Part shown: piece after piece, positions 18,510 to 28,200 of the stretch
Numbering within the stretch: the stretch's first letter is position 1
Layout of the letters: every line of letters begins with the position of its first letter
Assembly (NCBI RefSeq): GCF_900114565.1
Contig: NZ_FOTM01000005.1
Location: forward strand, 62,001-126,000
DNA from: Leifsonia sp. CL147
GTDB taxonomy: Bacteria > Actinomycetota > Actinomycetes > Actinomycetales > Microbacteriaceae
Length of the DNA stretch: 64,000 nt
Direction: 5' to 3'
Notes under the pieces: model-generated
Database searches by the model: none
What the model was told of the DNA's origin: nothing
The model's input: the letters and a program-made list of their open reading frames with translations, nothing else
Program-made: the position numbers and the translations under genes

Positions 18510-18968
18510 TCAGTCGGAGAGGGCCGTGAGGCGCGCCCTGAGTTGCGGCCACGAGGCGGCGAAGCCGGGGTGCAGCGGGAGTCCGGTGACCTCCGGAACG
18601 GCGACCCAGCGCAGCTCGATGCTCTCGACGTCCGCCATGTGCGGCTCGAAGGGACGGATGGCCTGCGCCACCACGGTGGTGTACGACCAGAAGCCGAGAT
18701 CGAGCACGCTCTCGAACAGCACCCGCACGTCCTCGGGCGGGACGGCCGCCTCCTCCGCCGCCTCCCGCAGAGCGCCCTGCACGGCGGTCTCGTCGGCATG
18801 GCGGGCGCCGCCCGGCAGTCCCCACGTCCCCCCGAAATGGCTCCAGTCGGCGCGATGCTGCAGCAGGACGCCGCGGCGCAGGTCGTGGACGAGCAGCCCG
18901 GCCGCGCCGAACCGGCCCCAGAACCGCTGGCCGTCCGGCCCTTCCACCCACGCATCTCCCGAGTCCAC
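18510..18968 (-). CDS. Nudix hydrolase
   Basis: A 152-residue pyrophosphohydrolase. The Nudix box is GGARHADETAVQGALREAAEE, with the metal-binding REAAEE intact; the usual glycine after it is alanine. The preceding WSHFGGTWGLPGG is also typical. It would cleave a nucleoside diphosphate linked to another group; substrate is not predictable. The GTG at 18968 lies six bases after a TAACGT box, suggesting leaderless transcription. It is divergent from a second Nudix gene. Confidence 0.88.
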   Translation of the reverse strand: MDSGDAWVEGPDGQRFWGRFGAAGLLVHDLRRGVLLQHRADWSHFGGTWGLPGGARHADETAVQGALREAAEEAAVPPEDVRVLFESVLDLGFWSYTTVVAQAIRPFEPHMADVESIELRWVAVPEVTGLPLHPGFAASWPQLRARLTALSD

Positions 18969-19044
18969 AGCTCCACGTTAGTCGCCGATCGAGGGCTCCT
19001 GTGCGGAGGTGACGCCCGGCGTCGTGAGGTGGCAGTCTGGGGCC

Positions 19045-19524
19045 ATGCCCGTCCGCAGCGCCGCCCTGCTCCTGTACCGCCGCCGTGCCGAGGTCGAGGT
19101 GTGGATCGCCCACATGGGCGGCCCGTTCTGGGCGCGGAAGGACGAGGGCGCCTGGTCGTTGCCGAAGGGACTCGTGGAGTCGGACGACCTCGGCGACGAG
19201 CTGGTCGCCGCGCAGCGGGAGTTCGCCGAGGAGATCGGCACCGACGCCCCGGATGCGGACTACGTGCCGCTCGGCGAGTTCCGCGGATCAGGGAAGACCA
19301 TCGTCGTCTTCGCCGCCGAGACCGAGTTCGAGCCGGATGCGGTGCAGAGCAACACCTTCGAGCTGGAGTGGCCCCCGCGATCGGGGCGGATGCAGCAGTT
19401 TCCCGAGATCGACGACGCCCGCTGGTTCACCGTGGATGAGGCCCGCACGAAGCTGACGAAGGCACAGCGGCCCATTGCGGACGCGCTGGTCGCACACCTC
19501 GCGGAGAACACGGAAACCCACTAG
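19045..19524 (+). CDS. Nudix hydrolase (MutT-like)
   Basis: A 159-residue Nudix protein starting MPVRSAALLLYRRR. The Nudix region has WSLPKGLVESDD followed by ELVAAQREFAEEIG, which supplies the conserved acidic residues. The C-terminal part contains FELEWPPRSGRMQQFPEID and DARWFTVDEA as in a well-spread group of NTP pyrophosphohydrolases. The ATG at 19045 fits the family start; an in-frame ATG 36 bases upstream is less likely. The substrate is unknown. Divergent from the Nudix gene at 18510. Confidence 0.88.
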   Translation: MPVRSAALLLYRRRAEVEVWIAHMGGPFWARKDEGAWSLPKGLVESDDLGDELVAAQREFAEEIGTDAPDADYVPLGEFRGSGKTIVVFAAETEFEPDAVQSNTFELEWPPRSGRMQQFPEIDDARWFTVDEARTKLTKAQRPIADALVAHLAENTETH

Positions 19525-19588
19525 CGCGCACAGCGGTCCAGCGCCGTATGGTTGGCCTCACCGGGGGGTGGAACCCGAAGGAGGGACT

Positions 19589-19951
19589 GTGGCGAAGAGC
19601 AAAGCCGAGAAGGCGGCGGAGAAGGCGCTGGACTCGGCGCGAGTCGCGGTCGGCGAAGCCGAGAAGGCCGTCAAGAAGCTCGACAAGAAGACCCGCCGAG
19701 AGGCGAAGGACCTGGCGGACCGGCTGCAGCGAGCGGCGAAGGACGCGAAGAAGGCCGTTCAGAGGGCCAAGAAGACCGCAGCGGATGCCCGCGTGTCGGC
19801 GAAGCAGCCGATGGACCAGGTGGATGCGCCCGCGTCGAGCACGGGCATCCCCACGTTCCGGGAACTGCGCGACCGAGCGAAGGACCGCGGCATTCAAGGC
19901 TATTCACGGATGAACAAGGCCCAGCTGCTGCACGCGCTGGGCGAGGGCTGA
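19589..19951 (+). CDS. Basic Ala/Lys-rich coiled protein with SAP/Rho-N-like C-terminus
   Basis: A 120-residue protein. Residues 1-75 are a highly charged helix of Lys, Ala, Glu and Arg (AEKAAEKALDSARVAVGEAE, then KKAVQRAKKTAADARV). Residues 85-120 form a small helical module (FRELRDRAKDRGIQGYSRMN, then KAQLLHALG) resembling the Rho N-terminal/SAP nucleic-acid-binding motif. The GTG at 19589 is set by an AAGGAGG box four bases upstream. The composition suggests a nucleoid-associated or RNA-binding protein; that is inference. Confidence 0.72.
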   Translation: MAKSKAEKAAEKALDSARVAVGEAEKAVKKLDKKTRREAKDLADRLQRAAKDAKKAVQRAKKTAADARVSAKQPMDQVDAPASSTGIPTFRELRDRAKDRGIQGYSRMNKAQLLHALGEG

Positions 19952-20059
19952 CGCCGGCGCGGACGGGATCGGCGTCCGCGCCGGCAGCTGAGGGGCTTGG
20001 ATCGTCGGCGCTTGGCTCGTCGGTGCTTGGCTCGTCGGCGCCGGACTCGGCGCCCGGTG

Positions 20060-20605
20060 TCAGGGGCGCGGGCCGGTGCCGTCGTCGAAGCGCGGCGCAT
20101 CATGCCCGGCCGCGTGTCGTGGCGCGCCGTCGGGGGTCGTGGTCGCGTCCGGCGCCGTCGTCCCGGCCGCCGTGGTCCCGGCCGCCGTCGTCCCGCCCGG
20201 CGTAGCCGTGGTTCCCGGCGTTGCCGCAGTCCCATCGCGCGGACCGTCGTCGATCCGATTGCCGTGCCGGTCGGTCCGGACATCCGGGTCGACGTCGTCG
20301 GCCTTGCGCCGCGCCTCCTCCGACTCGGATCGCGCGGCAGCGGCGGCGGACTCGCGATCCCCCGCCTCGCGTCGCAGTCGCTCCGCATCCACTTCGGCCT
20401 GCTTGGCGTCCGCGGCGGCACGTGCGGCCTTCGCTTCGCGTTCGCGCGCCTCGAGCTCGGATTGAGCGGCCGTCTGCCGCATCTCCTCCGCGCGGTGGCG
20501 GTCCGCTTCACGCTTGCGGTTGCGGCCCACCGTGAGGGCGAGGATCACGACCACGACGATCACGACCACCACGACGATGAGAACAATCCATCCGGTTGTG
20601 TTCAT
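20060..20605 (-). CDS. Membrane-anchored coiled-coil protein of unknown function
   Basis: A 181-residue protein. A single N-terminal hydrophobic helix (WIVLIVVVVVIVVVVILA) is followed by a charged alanine/glutamate/arginine coiled coil of about 75 residues. The C-terminal tail is low complexity, with repeats of Thr-Ala-Gly and Thr-Pro (GTTAAGTTAAGTTAP). It is probably a cytoplasmic-side anchored scaffold with a flexible tail. No domain is recognised. Short direct DNA repeats encode the tail. Confidence 0.65.
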   Translation of the reverse strand: MNTTGWIVLIVVVVVIVVVVILALTVGRNRKREADRHRAEEMRQTAAQSELEAREREAKAARAAADAKQAEVDAERLRREAGDRESAAAAARSESEEARRKADDVDPDVRTDRHGNRIDDGPRDGTAATPGTTATPGGTTAAGTTAAGTTAPDATTTPDGAPRHAAGHDAPRFDDGTGPRP

Positions 20606-20638
20606 GCCGCCTCACGGTACCCCTGACGCCCGGAATCG

Positions 20639-22864
20639 CTAGGGGATTGAACCATCGCGCTGACGGACGGGGCCCGTGTGCAGGGGGACGACCCAGTGCT
20701 CGTCGCTGTAGTCGTCCTTGTAGACAGCGAGCCGGGTGAACCCGACGACAGAGCGCCAGGCATCCCCGAAGCGGAACCGGCTGGACCCGGATTCGTGACC
20801 TTCGCTCAGCACGACGGGAACCTCGACGACCCGGATTCCCTGCTGCTCAGCGGCCAGGACCAACTCGGTCGTCCACATCAACCCCGACTCGCGGGAGACC
20901 ATCGCGAGGGAACGACACCAGTCACCGTCAGCCCAGATCGTGCCCTGGCTGTCGCCCACCTTCGACTGCAGCAGTGCTTCTCTCAGGAATCGGAAGATAC
21001 GCGACTGCACCGCGCGGCGCCAGGAACGGCGGACGCGTGAATCCGGATGGGCCTTCGAGCCGATCGCGACCGTCACATTCGCCGGAAGGCGCTCGAACTG
21101 TTCGAGGTCGGACAACCCGAACGGCAGATCGTCGGCCGTCAGCAGCACGCGTCGTCCCCTGCTGCTCAGCACTCCGGTGCGGAGCGCCTCACCCAGCCCC
21201 GGCTCGGACCGGCACAGCACGAGCGCCGCGGGTGCCGTCCAGCTGTCCTTCGCGGCTTCCAGCAGCTCCCACGTATCGTCCGTGGACCCGTTCTCGGCGA
21301 CGATGATCTCGTCCTCGGCGGTGAGCACCCCGGCCAGCGTCGTGAGGGTGTCGCCGAGCACGGCGGACCCATTCCGCGTCGGCACGATCACGCTCAGCCC
21401 TACCGAAGACTCTGTCCGCGGCGCTGACGGAAGCGCACGAGTACTCAGCCGGCTTCGCTCGGATGCCCGCACGTGTGCGGGCATGGAGGTCAGGGACCAC
21501 ACAAGCCCTCCGAGCGCGATGGCGACGAGGATGCTCAAGCTGGCAGTGAGCTCCGAGTAGTAGTACAGGAACGGCATCACGAGCACCGGCGGGATGAGAC
21601 CGAGCAGGATGGTCGGGACCGTGACAGCGAGTGCCGCGCCGAGATGCCTTCGCTGCGGAGCCCGCCGCATGAGCGCCAGCACGAGCCCGACGAGAATGAA
21701 GGCCAGCATGGCGCCGAAGTGCTTCACCACGTAGAGGAACTTCTCGAAGTACAGCTTTGCAGCGGTGAGGGGATGCGCGCTCACCTCATCGAGGTAGAGC
21801 TTCTTGATGATCAAGTCGTACTGGTCGCTAGCGATGACCACCTTCGGATCGATCGCCCAGGCCTTGTCCCAGGCGAACTCGTCGGACCACTCGATGCCGA
21901 AGGGCGACCGCTGCCCGGTGATCGGCTGCGGATATGCCAGACCCAGGTAAAGCGGGTGCCACGTGCCGTGCGACGCCGGCAGTGCCGCCATGCTCTGACC
22001 TGTGGTGGCGCTGCGCGCGGCGTTGAGCCCGGACATGGTGACGTTCTGCAGGCCGAAAGTCAGGGTTATCGCGGTCAACGCAGCGCCAATCCCTACCAGC
22101 CAACGCCATTTCTTGTGGGTGTGAAGCCACCACAGCACCCCGACCGCGGCCGCGATGCCCATCCCGGAGAGAGACCGGGCCAGGTCGCCGACGGCGGCGA
22201 GCACGATGATGCCGCAGCTCACCGCGATCAGCGCACCGATCCGCAGGCGGAACGTGCAGAACAGCACGATCAGGGACAGCGAAAGGAAGGCGATGGAGGC
22301 GGCGATCCCGTAGAGCGCATAGACACGGGTCGTGCTCACAGAGTCCGAGAGACCGTATTCGGTGCCCGCGAGGATCGTGCCGTTGTTCAGGAGCCACATC
22401 AGGGGCGGGAGCAGCACCACCGCATACCCGGCACGCGCGCGCTTGAAGATTCGCGCAACCGCAGTGGGCAGCCAGAGGAGCGGAAGGGCGACAAGGAGGG
22501 CTTCCGCAAGGCCGAGACCCGGATAGGGCGAGCCGGAATGCGTGACGACACCCATGAGACTGGCGATGATGTACGCGCCGGGGTCGTCGTCCCAGGCCGC
22601 GGACACCCACGGGCCGGGGCCTGCCACCTGCGTGTACTTCGAACCCGAGTTCACCGCTTTGATCAACAACGTGCCGGTCTGCCGGAAGGCGTCGTACGTC
22701 GCCTGCAGCTCGTGGGCCCGTGCCGAATGCCAGGGCAGGGCCGGCATGTTGATGACGACGACGAACGAGAGGACGCTGAGCACGACCCCGACAAGGATGA
22801 GGAAAATGCTGGTGGACCGAGGCCACAAGCGGTTCGCCGCGGCGGAGCGAATGCGGTCGGACAT
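20639..22864 (-). CDS. Polytopic membrane protein fused to a GT2 glycosyltransferase
   Basis: A 741-residue protein. About ten hydrophobic segments fill the first 480 residues, with a large outside loop (KLYLDEVSAHPLTAAKLYFE and before). The C-terminal 250 residues are a GT2 domain: LSVIVPTRNGSAVLGDTLTT, EDEIIVAENGSTDDTWELLE and a TADDLPFG acidic motif, as in dolichyl-phosphate-mannose-synthase-like enzymes. The ATG at 22864 is preferred; a GTG at 22981 would overlap the upstream flippase gene by 8 bases and give a 780-residue form. It follows the flippase on the same strand. It probably makes or extends a lipid-linked sugar for the cell envelope. Confidence 0.78.
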   Translation of the reverse strand: MSDRIRSAAANRLWPRSTSIFLILVGVVLSVLSFVVVINMPALPWHSARAHELQATYDAFRQTGTLLIKAVNSGSKYTQVAGPGPWVSAAWDDDPGAYIIASLMGVVTHSGSPYPGLGLAEALLVALPLLWLPTAVARIFKRARAGYAVVLLPPLMWLLNNGTILAGTEYGLSDSVSTTRVYALYGIAASIAFLSLSLIVLFCTFRLRIGALIAVSCGIIVLAAVGDLARSLSGMGIAAAVGVLWWLHTHKKWRWLVGIGAALTAITLTFGLQNVTMSGLNAARSATTGQSMAALPASHGTWHPLYLGLAYPQPITGQRSPFGIEWSDEFAWDKAWAIDPKVVIASDQYDLIIKKLYLDEVSAHPLTAAKLYFEKFLYVVKHFGAMLAFILVGLVLALMRRAPQRRHLGAALAVTVPTILLGLIPPVLVMPFLYYYSELTASLSILVAIALGGLVWSLTSMPAHVRASERSRLSTRALPSAPRTESSVGLSVIVPTRNGSAVLGDTLTTLAGVLTAEDEIIVAENGSTDDTWELLEAAKDSWTAPAALVLCRSEPGLGEALRTGVLSSRGRRVLLTADDLPFGLSDLEQFERLPANVTVAIGSKAHPDSRVRRSWRRAVQSRIFRFLREALLQSKVGDSQGTIWADGDWCRSLAMVSRESGLMWTTELVLAAEQQGIRVVEVPVVLSEGHESGSSRFRFGDAWRSVVGFTRLAVYKDDYSDEHWVVPLHTGPVRQRDGSIP

Positions 22865-22973
22865 GCGTGTTGCGTGATCCTCGTGATGGTCGTGGCCGAA
22901 CGGGCGGTTTCGGGCGGTCGACAGTAGCGCCGTGCGCTCTCGCGGGAGTCTATCAGCGCCGCCCGCCGCCGGT

Positions 22974-24218
22974 TCATTCACGCGGCGACGACCCGACGAG
23001 TCCAGGGCGTGCCGCCGAAGCGTCCGCGCGGCGCGTCCGTCGGAGCTCCACCACGATGCCGATCACGACCAGAGTTGCTGCGATGACGCAGGTGCAGGCC
23101 ACGATCGCCGCGACCGACTGGTGCACCCAGAACGAGACCACGACGACTTGCACGACGAGCGCGCACGCCGTCAGGATGCCGAGGGACCGTCCGCGCGAGG
23201 AGAAGCCGGCGTAGAGGATCACCTGGAGGATCGCGAACAGACTGCCCTCGAGAGCGAACAGCCAGGCGAGCGCGGCGAATCCAGCGTATTTGTCACCGCC
23301 GATCAACCACACGAGCGGGCCTCCCAGAACGGCGGTACCGATCGTCGCGACCGCACCGATTGCGGCCGACGCGCCGACCGCGAGCTCGAACGCGTGCCGT
23401 AAGGTGCCTGCCGACATCTTCGGGAAGAACACCGTGATCACCGCGTACGGGAGGAAGAAGGCGATCTTGGCGACCAGCGATCCGAGCGCGTATTCTCCTG
23501 ACGCCTCCCCGTCGAGAAAGATGCGGGCGAGGAGCAGGTCGGTGTTCGAGAGGGCGTAGAGGGCCACGAGGGATCCCGTGGTCGCAGCGAACTCCCGACC
23601 CAACTGCGCGGTGAGCCGCCGACCGGGGCGGGAGGGACCGGCGATGAGGATCGCCACCACCGTTCCCGCTGCGCTTCCGGCAAGGATCCCCAGGCAGGCG
23701 GACGTCACCTCGGGCCGGATGGCAAGCGCCACCACGCCGCCCGCTGCCCGGAGGCAGCCGATCGCCGCGTAGGCGAAGCCGTAATGCCGGTGACGTTCAT
23801 CGCCCTGGACAAGCCCCAGCGCACCGAATCCCGTCACAGAGGCGGCGACGGCCAGGAAGGTGAGGACCACGGCGGCGAGAGGGACATCGAGCAGGACCGC
23901 CAGCGGCCACGAGACGACGAGTCCGCCGACCGCGATCACAGCAGTGAGCCGCACGCCGAGGCCGACGATCGCGGCGCGCTCCTCCTCAGCGCCCGTGCCG
24001 CTCGCTGCGATCCGGCGGGCGGCGACCGCCTGCACGCCGAGTGCGAGCGTACCGCCGATGATCGAGATGCTCAGCAGAGCGCCGAGCGCACCGTACTGGG
24101 GCACGTTCATCCAGCGCGCGGCGAACATCGAAAGGAGGTACGACGCGCCGTTCGCCAGCATGGTGGCCGCACCGACGAGCAGAATACCGCCCGCGATCGC
24201 GCGCCGGGAGTCATTCAC
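22974..24218 (-). CDS. Oligosaccharide flippase (MATE/Wzx-like)
   Basis: A 414-residue protein with about 12 membrane segments in the pattern of polysaccharide-transport MOP family members (GGILLVGAATMLANGASYLL at the N-terminus, then NVPQYGALGALLSISI). It would flip lipid-linked sugars across the membrane. It is followed at once by the membrane/GT2 gene, and the two probably act together in surface glycan assembly. Start ATG at 24218. Confidence 0.8.
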   Translation of the reverse strand: MNDSRRAIAGGILLVGAATMLANGASYLLSMFAARWMNVPQYGALGALLSISIIGGTLALGVQAVAARRIAASGTGAEEERAAIVGLGVRLTAVIAVGGLVVSWPLAVLLDVPLAAVVLTFLAVAASVTGFGALGLVQGDERHRHYGFAYAAIGCLRAAGGVVALAIRPEVTSACLGILAGSAAGTVVAILIAGPSRPGRRLTAQLGREFAATTGSLVALYALSNTDLLLARIFLDGEASGEYALGSLVAKIAFFLPYAVITVFFPKMSAGTLRHAFELAVGASAAIGAVATIGTAVLGGPLVWLIGGDKYAGFAALAWLFALEGSLFAILQVILYAGFSSRGRSLGILTACALVVQVVVVSFWVHQSVAAIVACTCVIAATLVVIGIVVELRRTRRADASAARPGLVGSSPRE

Positions 24219-24271
24219 CCGAGGACTCTACCAGCGCAAGGAACTGCCTTCGATTTGGCTGGGCGCTCCTA

Positions 24272-24297
24272 CGTACGATGGACGGGACTTGAACCCG
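24272..24297 (-). other. 3' tRNA fragment matching the tRNA-Met T-arm
   Basis: GGACGGGACTTGAACCCG at 24280-24297 is identical to 35379-35396 inside the intact tRNA-Met gene, in the same orientation. Four bases further out (CGTA at 24272 and 35371) also match at the same offset. The 5' half of a tRNA is absent here. It lies at the left edge of the lower-GC RHS toxin region and may be an attachment-site remnant. Confidence 0.6.
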
Positions 24298-24308
24298 CGC
24301 CCACAACT

Positions 24309-24359
24309 ACTGGCCCCAACACGCCGTCTCGCCGGCGGCGCAAACAGCGTGCTGGGACC
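24309..24359. repeat. Dispersed hairpin repeat, family B, decayed copy
   Basis: ACTGGCCCCAACACGCCGT at 24309-24327 and ACAGCGTGCTGGGACC at 24344-24359 are recognisable as the two arms of the family-B hairpin, with several mismatches. It follows directly after the tRNA fragment. Confidence 0.65.
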
Positions 24360-24390
24360 CCTCTATCTCTATGTCGGGCCTACTCGATCG

Positions 24391-24639
24391 CTATCTGGGC
24401 GACGAGGTGTGCGTACTGGTGCGTCGTTGGGCGATTTCGAGCTTCTTCATCTCCGATGGAAGCAAACTGACGGTGTGCAAGGTGTTCAATATCTCGCGGT
24501 AGCTACTCACTACGGTGCCCCGATCGCCTTGCTTCCAAGCGAGTTCGGCCTTCCCTCGCAAGTATGAGGCGAGGATACCTTCCGTGAATTATCCGCCCAC
24601 GCTTGGTTGTACTGCCGATGGGCTCCACGGCAAGGGTTA
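24391..24639 (-). pseudogene. Gene remnant downstream of the immunity gene
   Basis: Within 24391-24576 an open frame without a good start reads FTEGILASYLRGKAELAWKQ and goes on through REILNTLHTVSLLPSEMKKL to a stop at 24391. Upstream, another frame reads HRQYNQAWADNSRK and joins it only by a frame change. The composition is protein-like and lower in GC than the surrounding core genes. It may be a decayed orphan immunity or accessory gene of the RHS locus. I do not recognise a family. Confidence 0.3.
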
Positions 24640-25233
24640 CCGCCGGAGTAGAGCCGTAGCCTCCTTTCCATACAGCGGGTCACTTCGCAGTTCTTCGAGT
24701 ATGTCGCGGCCCCGCTGACCGCCGAGTCGCTTTATTGGCCCTAGAAAATGGATTCGCGTATCACTCTTGGAGCCCTCGCCGAGAAGGTCGATCAGCGCAG
24801 GTAAGTGCTCAACGGTCGCCGAAGCGGCAAGTGCAACGGCCAATCCTTTCTCTTCGCCGCGCCCTTGAGCGGCCAGGTAGAGGGTTCTCAGCCTGTCCCA
24901 GGCGAATGCGGCGGGCTTGACAGCGAGCGCGCGCCCGAGGCTTTCCATCACCATGTCGGGATACCCGCCCTTTTCGAGATGTTTGAGCAGCACTGGAAGG
25001 GCCGCAGGATACGGGACTGCGGTATTGACCAGGTCCCATACCGAGTTCACGTCAACGCCGACGCCGCGGAGATCAGAGACAATGGGCTGCTCAGCTTTCC
25101 TGAGTTCAGCCACTCGGGCTTGCCTGACCGCCTCCGCAGCCTGGATTCTTCGTTGGTAATTAGGATCGTTCTGTAACTGGTTGATCAGCTCGGTGGCGCC
25201 GATGGGGCCACGCCCACTTTTACGATCGGTCAT
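24637..25233 (-). CDS. Putative immunity protein of the RHS toxin (helical, HEAT-like)
   Basis: A 198-residue soluble protein, mostly helical. Repeated helix pairs (ALPVLLKHLEKGGYPDMVME, then HLPALIDLLGEGSKSDTRIH) resemble HEAT repeats. Its ATG overlaps the toxin stop codon by 4 bases (ATGA), so translation is coupled. Position directly after the toxin C-terminus and overlap are the standard arrangement of polymorphic toxin immunity genes; the function is inferred from that. It should bind and block the toxin domain encoded just upstream. Confidence 0.72.
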   Translation of the reverse strand: MTDRKSGRGPIGATELINQLQNDPNYQRRIQAAEAVRQARVAELRKAEQPIVSDLRGVGVDVNSVWDLVNTAVPYPAALPVLLKHLEKGGYPDMVMESLGRALAVKPAAFAWDRLRTLYLAAQGRGEEKGLAVALAASATVEHLPALIDLLGEGSKSDTRIHFLGPIKRLGGQRGRDILEELRSDPLYGKEATALLRR

Positions 25234-28200
25234 GGAATAAACCTTAGATTGACTTCTCCGCTCATTACGGCCGCTTTCAACGGTCCGGACAGAGTGGTTT
25301 CGCTCTCTCCTCCGCGCACGTACAAATCAAACCGACGGCCATTCGCTTGGGCGTAGGCAAGTGAATCCTTCAACTGCTGAGTGAAAGCTTGATATTGTAC
25401 ATTCTTAACTTCCGATACGGCCTCATCGTTTAGGCCGTCGAAGATCCGCTTGCGCCCGTCGATTACCTCGGAGACTTTTGGGCCGATATCGTAGCTTGCG
25501 CGGACAGCTGCCTCACCCGCCTGCCCAATGCGCACTGGTCCGGCACCCCCCGCCGCGCCGTTGAGGCCTTCATCACTCTTAAGGGTCTCGACCTCGGCTT
25601 GCCAGTTCTCCGATTCGGCAGCATAGAGCTCCGAGCAAGCTTCAGCCTCCACCTCCGTTCCTTCGCAAGCCTCAGCGGCCGCTCCGGCAACGAATGTGGC
25701 CATCAGAGTGAGCTCGTCAGCTGGCACTGGATTGTCCCACGCTGGGATTTCCCCCTTTGCAGGGGCTGGGCAGGCCATGTAACTGACCGAGCACGCATAC
25801 TCCGTGCTGCTCGATTCCATGCTTCCCGCTCCAGGAGAAGCTTGACCGGTGTCGCCTCCATCGCTCGACCCGATCGCTGAGCTGCCGAGTCCGCCGGAGG
25901 TGGAGGGGTTGGTGTTGCCGGAACCGTCGTTCCCGTTCGCTGGCGGTGGCGTGCCGCCACAGGCGAAGTAGCTCCAGGTGGTTTCGCTGGTGCACGGGTC
26001 CAACCCGCTCGGGTCAGCAAGGGTGATCGGACTGTTAGAGCTGTACGAGTAGCCGTTGTTCTGTCCGGGGTCGAATGGTGAAAGCACGGAGTCTACGGAG
26101 AGGAATTTTCCGATGACTGAGTCATAGGAACGGGCTCCGAGTTGGGTGAGTGACGCGAATGGGTTGGTTGCCGCATTCAGGTAGCCGTTTCCGCTTGACC
26201 ATGTGGCTGCCGTCCCGCGGCTGTTTCCGTTGGGGTCCGTATATCGCTGGGTGAGGGCACCGGAGGTGGCGTCGATTTCGAGATAGACCGTCCCGTTGTT
26301 ATCCGTTGCTGTGAACAACATGGAGGATCCGGTTACCCCGGCCTTCGTTGTGCGTTCGGCGACCGTGTGACCAGCTGCGTCGTAGTCACGGACAGCGGTC
26401 GATGTTGAGCTTCCCGGCGCAAGATGCAGCTGAGTCTCACCGATGAAAAGAGTCGAACCTGTGGTGGAGTCGGTTTGCAAAAACAGATGACCGTCCGGCG
26501 TGTAGACGTTGCTTTGGGTAACTCCTGCCACGGTGATGGAGGCGAGGCGCCCGAGGGAGTCCCAAGCCATCGTCTGCCCTGGACGGGAGGTGGTGTTCCC
26601 CGCTGGGTCGTACCGGTATGAGCTTGTGCCCGCGCCCGCTCCGGTGGTTGCGATGGTGCTGACCGCGTGCGGTTGGGTGGCTCCTGCCACCGGATAGCCG
26701 TAGGTGCTTGCGCTAGTCGCTGTACCGCCACTGGTGTGATTGGTCGTCTGGGTACGGTTTCCCGTGACGTCGTCGATTCCGTAACTCGTCCAATACGGGG
26801 CGGGGCCACCGAGGGTGGTGGAGGCTCCGGGCCCGGCAGGGTCACAGGTGTTGTTCGCAGGCGTCCACGCCTGGGTTAGGTTGCGGAGGGTGTCGTATTG
26901 GTAGCACTGGGTGTCGGTAGCACTGGTGCCCTTGTTCTGCGCTTCGGTGATGTCACCGGCCGAATTGCGGGTGTAGGTAAGTGTTGCCGGGGTGCTGATG
27001 GTGCTGCCGTTGGTCTCGGTTTCGACTTTGCCGGCGAGGGCTCCGGTGGCGGGGTCGTATCCGAAGCTGCTGGCCAGGGCGACGGTGTTGCCGCGCGTGA
27101 TGGAGCCGACCTGCCCGACGTTGGTGTAGTTGATGATGCCGTAGGTATTGGTTCCGGAGAGGCTGCTGAGGTTGCCGAGACTGTCGTAGCCGTATCGGAG
27201 GCCTTCGATGCCGAGGCCTCCCATTGCCGGGATGACTTTGGTCTTGAGGGTTTCGTCCCGGTTGTACTGAAGGGTGAAGCTGTAGCTGGTGCCGCCGAAG
27301 GCCGGAGCGGCAGCAGGAATACTGACGGTTTGCCCGGTGGGCTGGTAGCCGCTGTCGTACCCGGTGTAGCTAGTGGTGTAGGCGGCGCCCGGGACCGTGG
27401 GGGTGGAGCCGGTGTAGGTGGTTGCGCTGGAGATCTGTCCGAGAGCTCCGGTCACTCCGTCGTAGGTCCATTTGGACTGGATGGCTCCAGCAGGGCTGCC
27501 GGTGTAGACCGCTGTCTTCCGGTTGAGCGTGTCGTACGTGTAGGCCAGGACAACGCCTCGAGCGTCGGTGCTCGTTACGAGATTCCCGCCTGCGTCGTAC
27601 TTTGTGGTGGTTGTGCCGGTGTCGGGGTCGGTGGCGCTGGTCTGGTTGCCCAAGAGGTCGTAATTCCAGGTCCAGGTGTTGCCGTCCTGGTCTCTCATCG
27701 TGGCGAGTTTGCCGAGCGTGTCGTAACTGTAGGTGGTCGTGATCGTCGGCGCTGTGGCACTGATGCTGCTGGCCTGGTACTGCACCAACGAGGTGCGTTG
27801 ACCCAGGGAGTTGCTGAACGTGGTGGTGGGGGTCCCGCCGGACGGTGGATTGACGTCAGTCCGATCACTTCCCGGATAGGACGATGTGGTGCGGAACTTC
27901 TCGGCGCCGTAGGAGAGGGTCAGCTGCGCGGTCAGGCGCCCGCTGGGGTCGTACTGGGTAGCTGTTGCCGAGGGGATGTTGGATACGTTGTTCGGTACGA
28001 AAAGCGTGCCGGACGGGGTGACATCGGCAGTCCAGTACGGGTTATCGACCAGTGTCTGGTTGCCCTGAGTGTCGTATCCGTAATCGGTGACCGTTGTCTT
28101 TCCGGCGACGTTCGGTGCCTGGTTCTGGATCAGCTGGCCGAGCCCGTCGTAGAGGCTGTACGTTGTCACCTTTGAGGTCGCTTTCAGCGTTGTCGTGGTC

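Noticed and set aside
21473-22927. Antisense frame over the membrane/GT2 gene
   Set aside because: Arg/His/Asp-rich shadow sequence without any motif; the minus-strand gene shows membrane helices and a GT2 domain.
22865-22981. Extended N-terminus of the GT2 protein from a GTG at 22981
   Set aside because: The extra 39 residues are polar and unlike the family, and there is no clear ribosome-binding site; kept only as an alternative start.
26898-28175. Plus-strand Gly/Val-rich frame over the RHS gene
   Set aside because: Its low-complexity composition is the complement of YD repeats; no start signal or domain.
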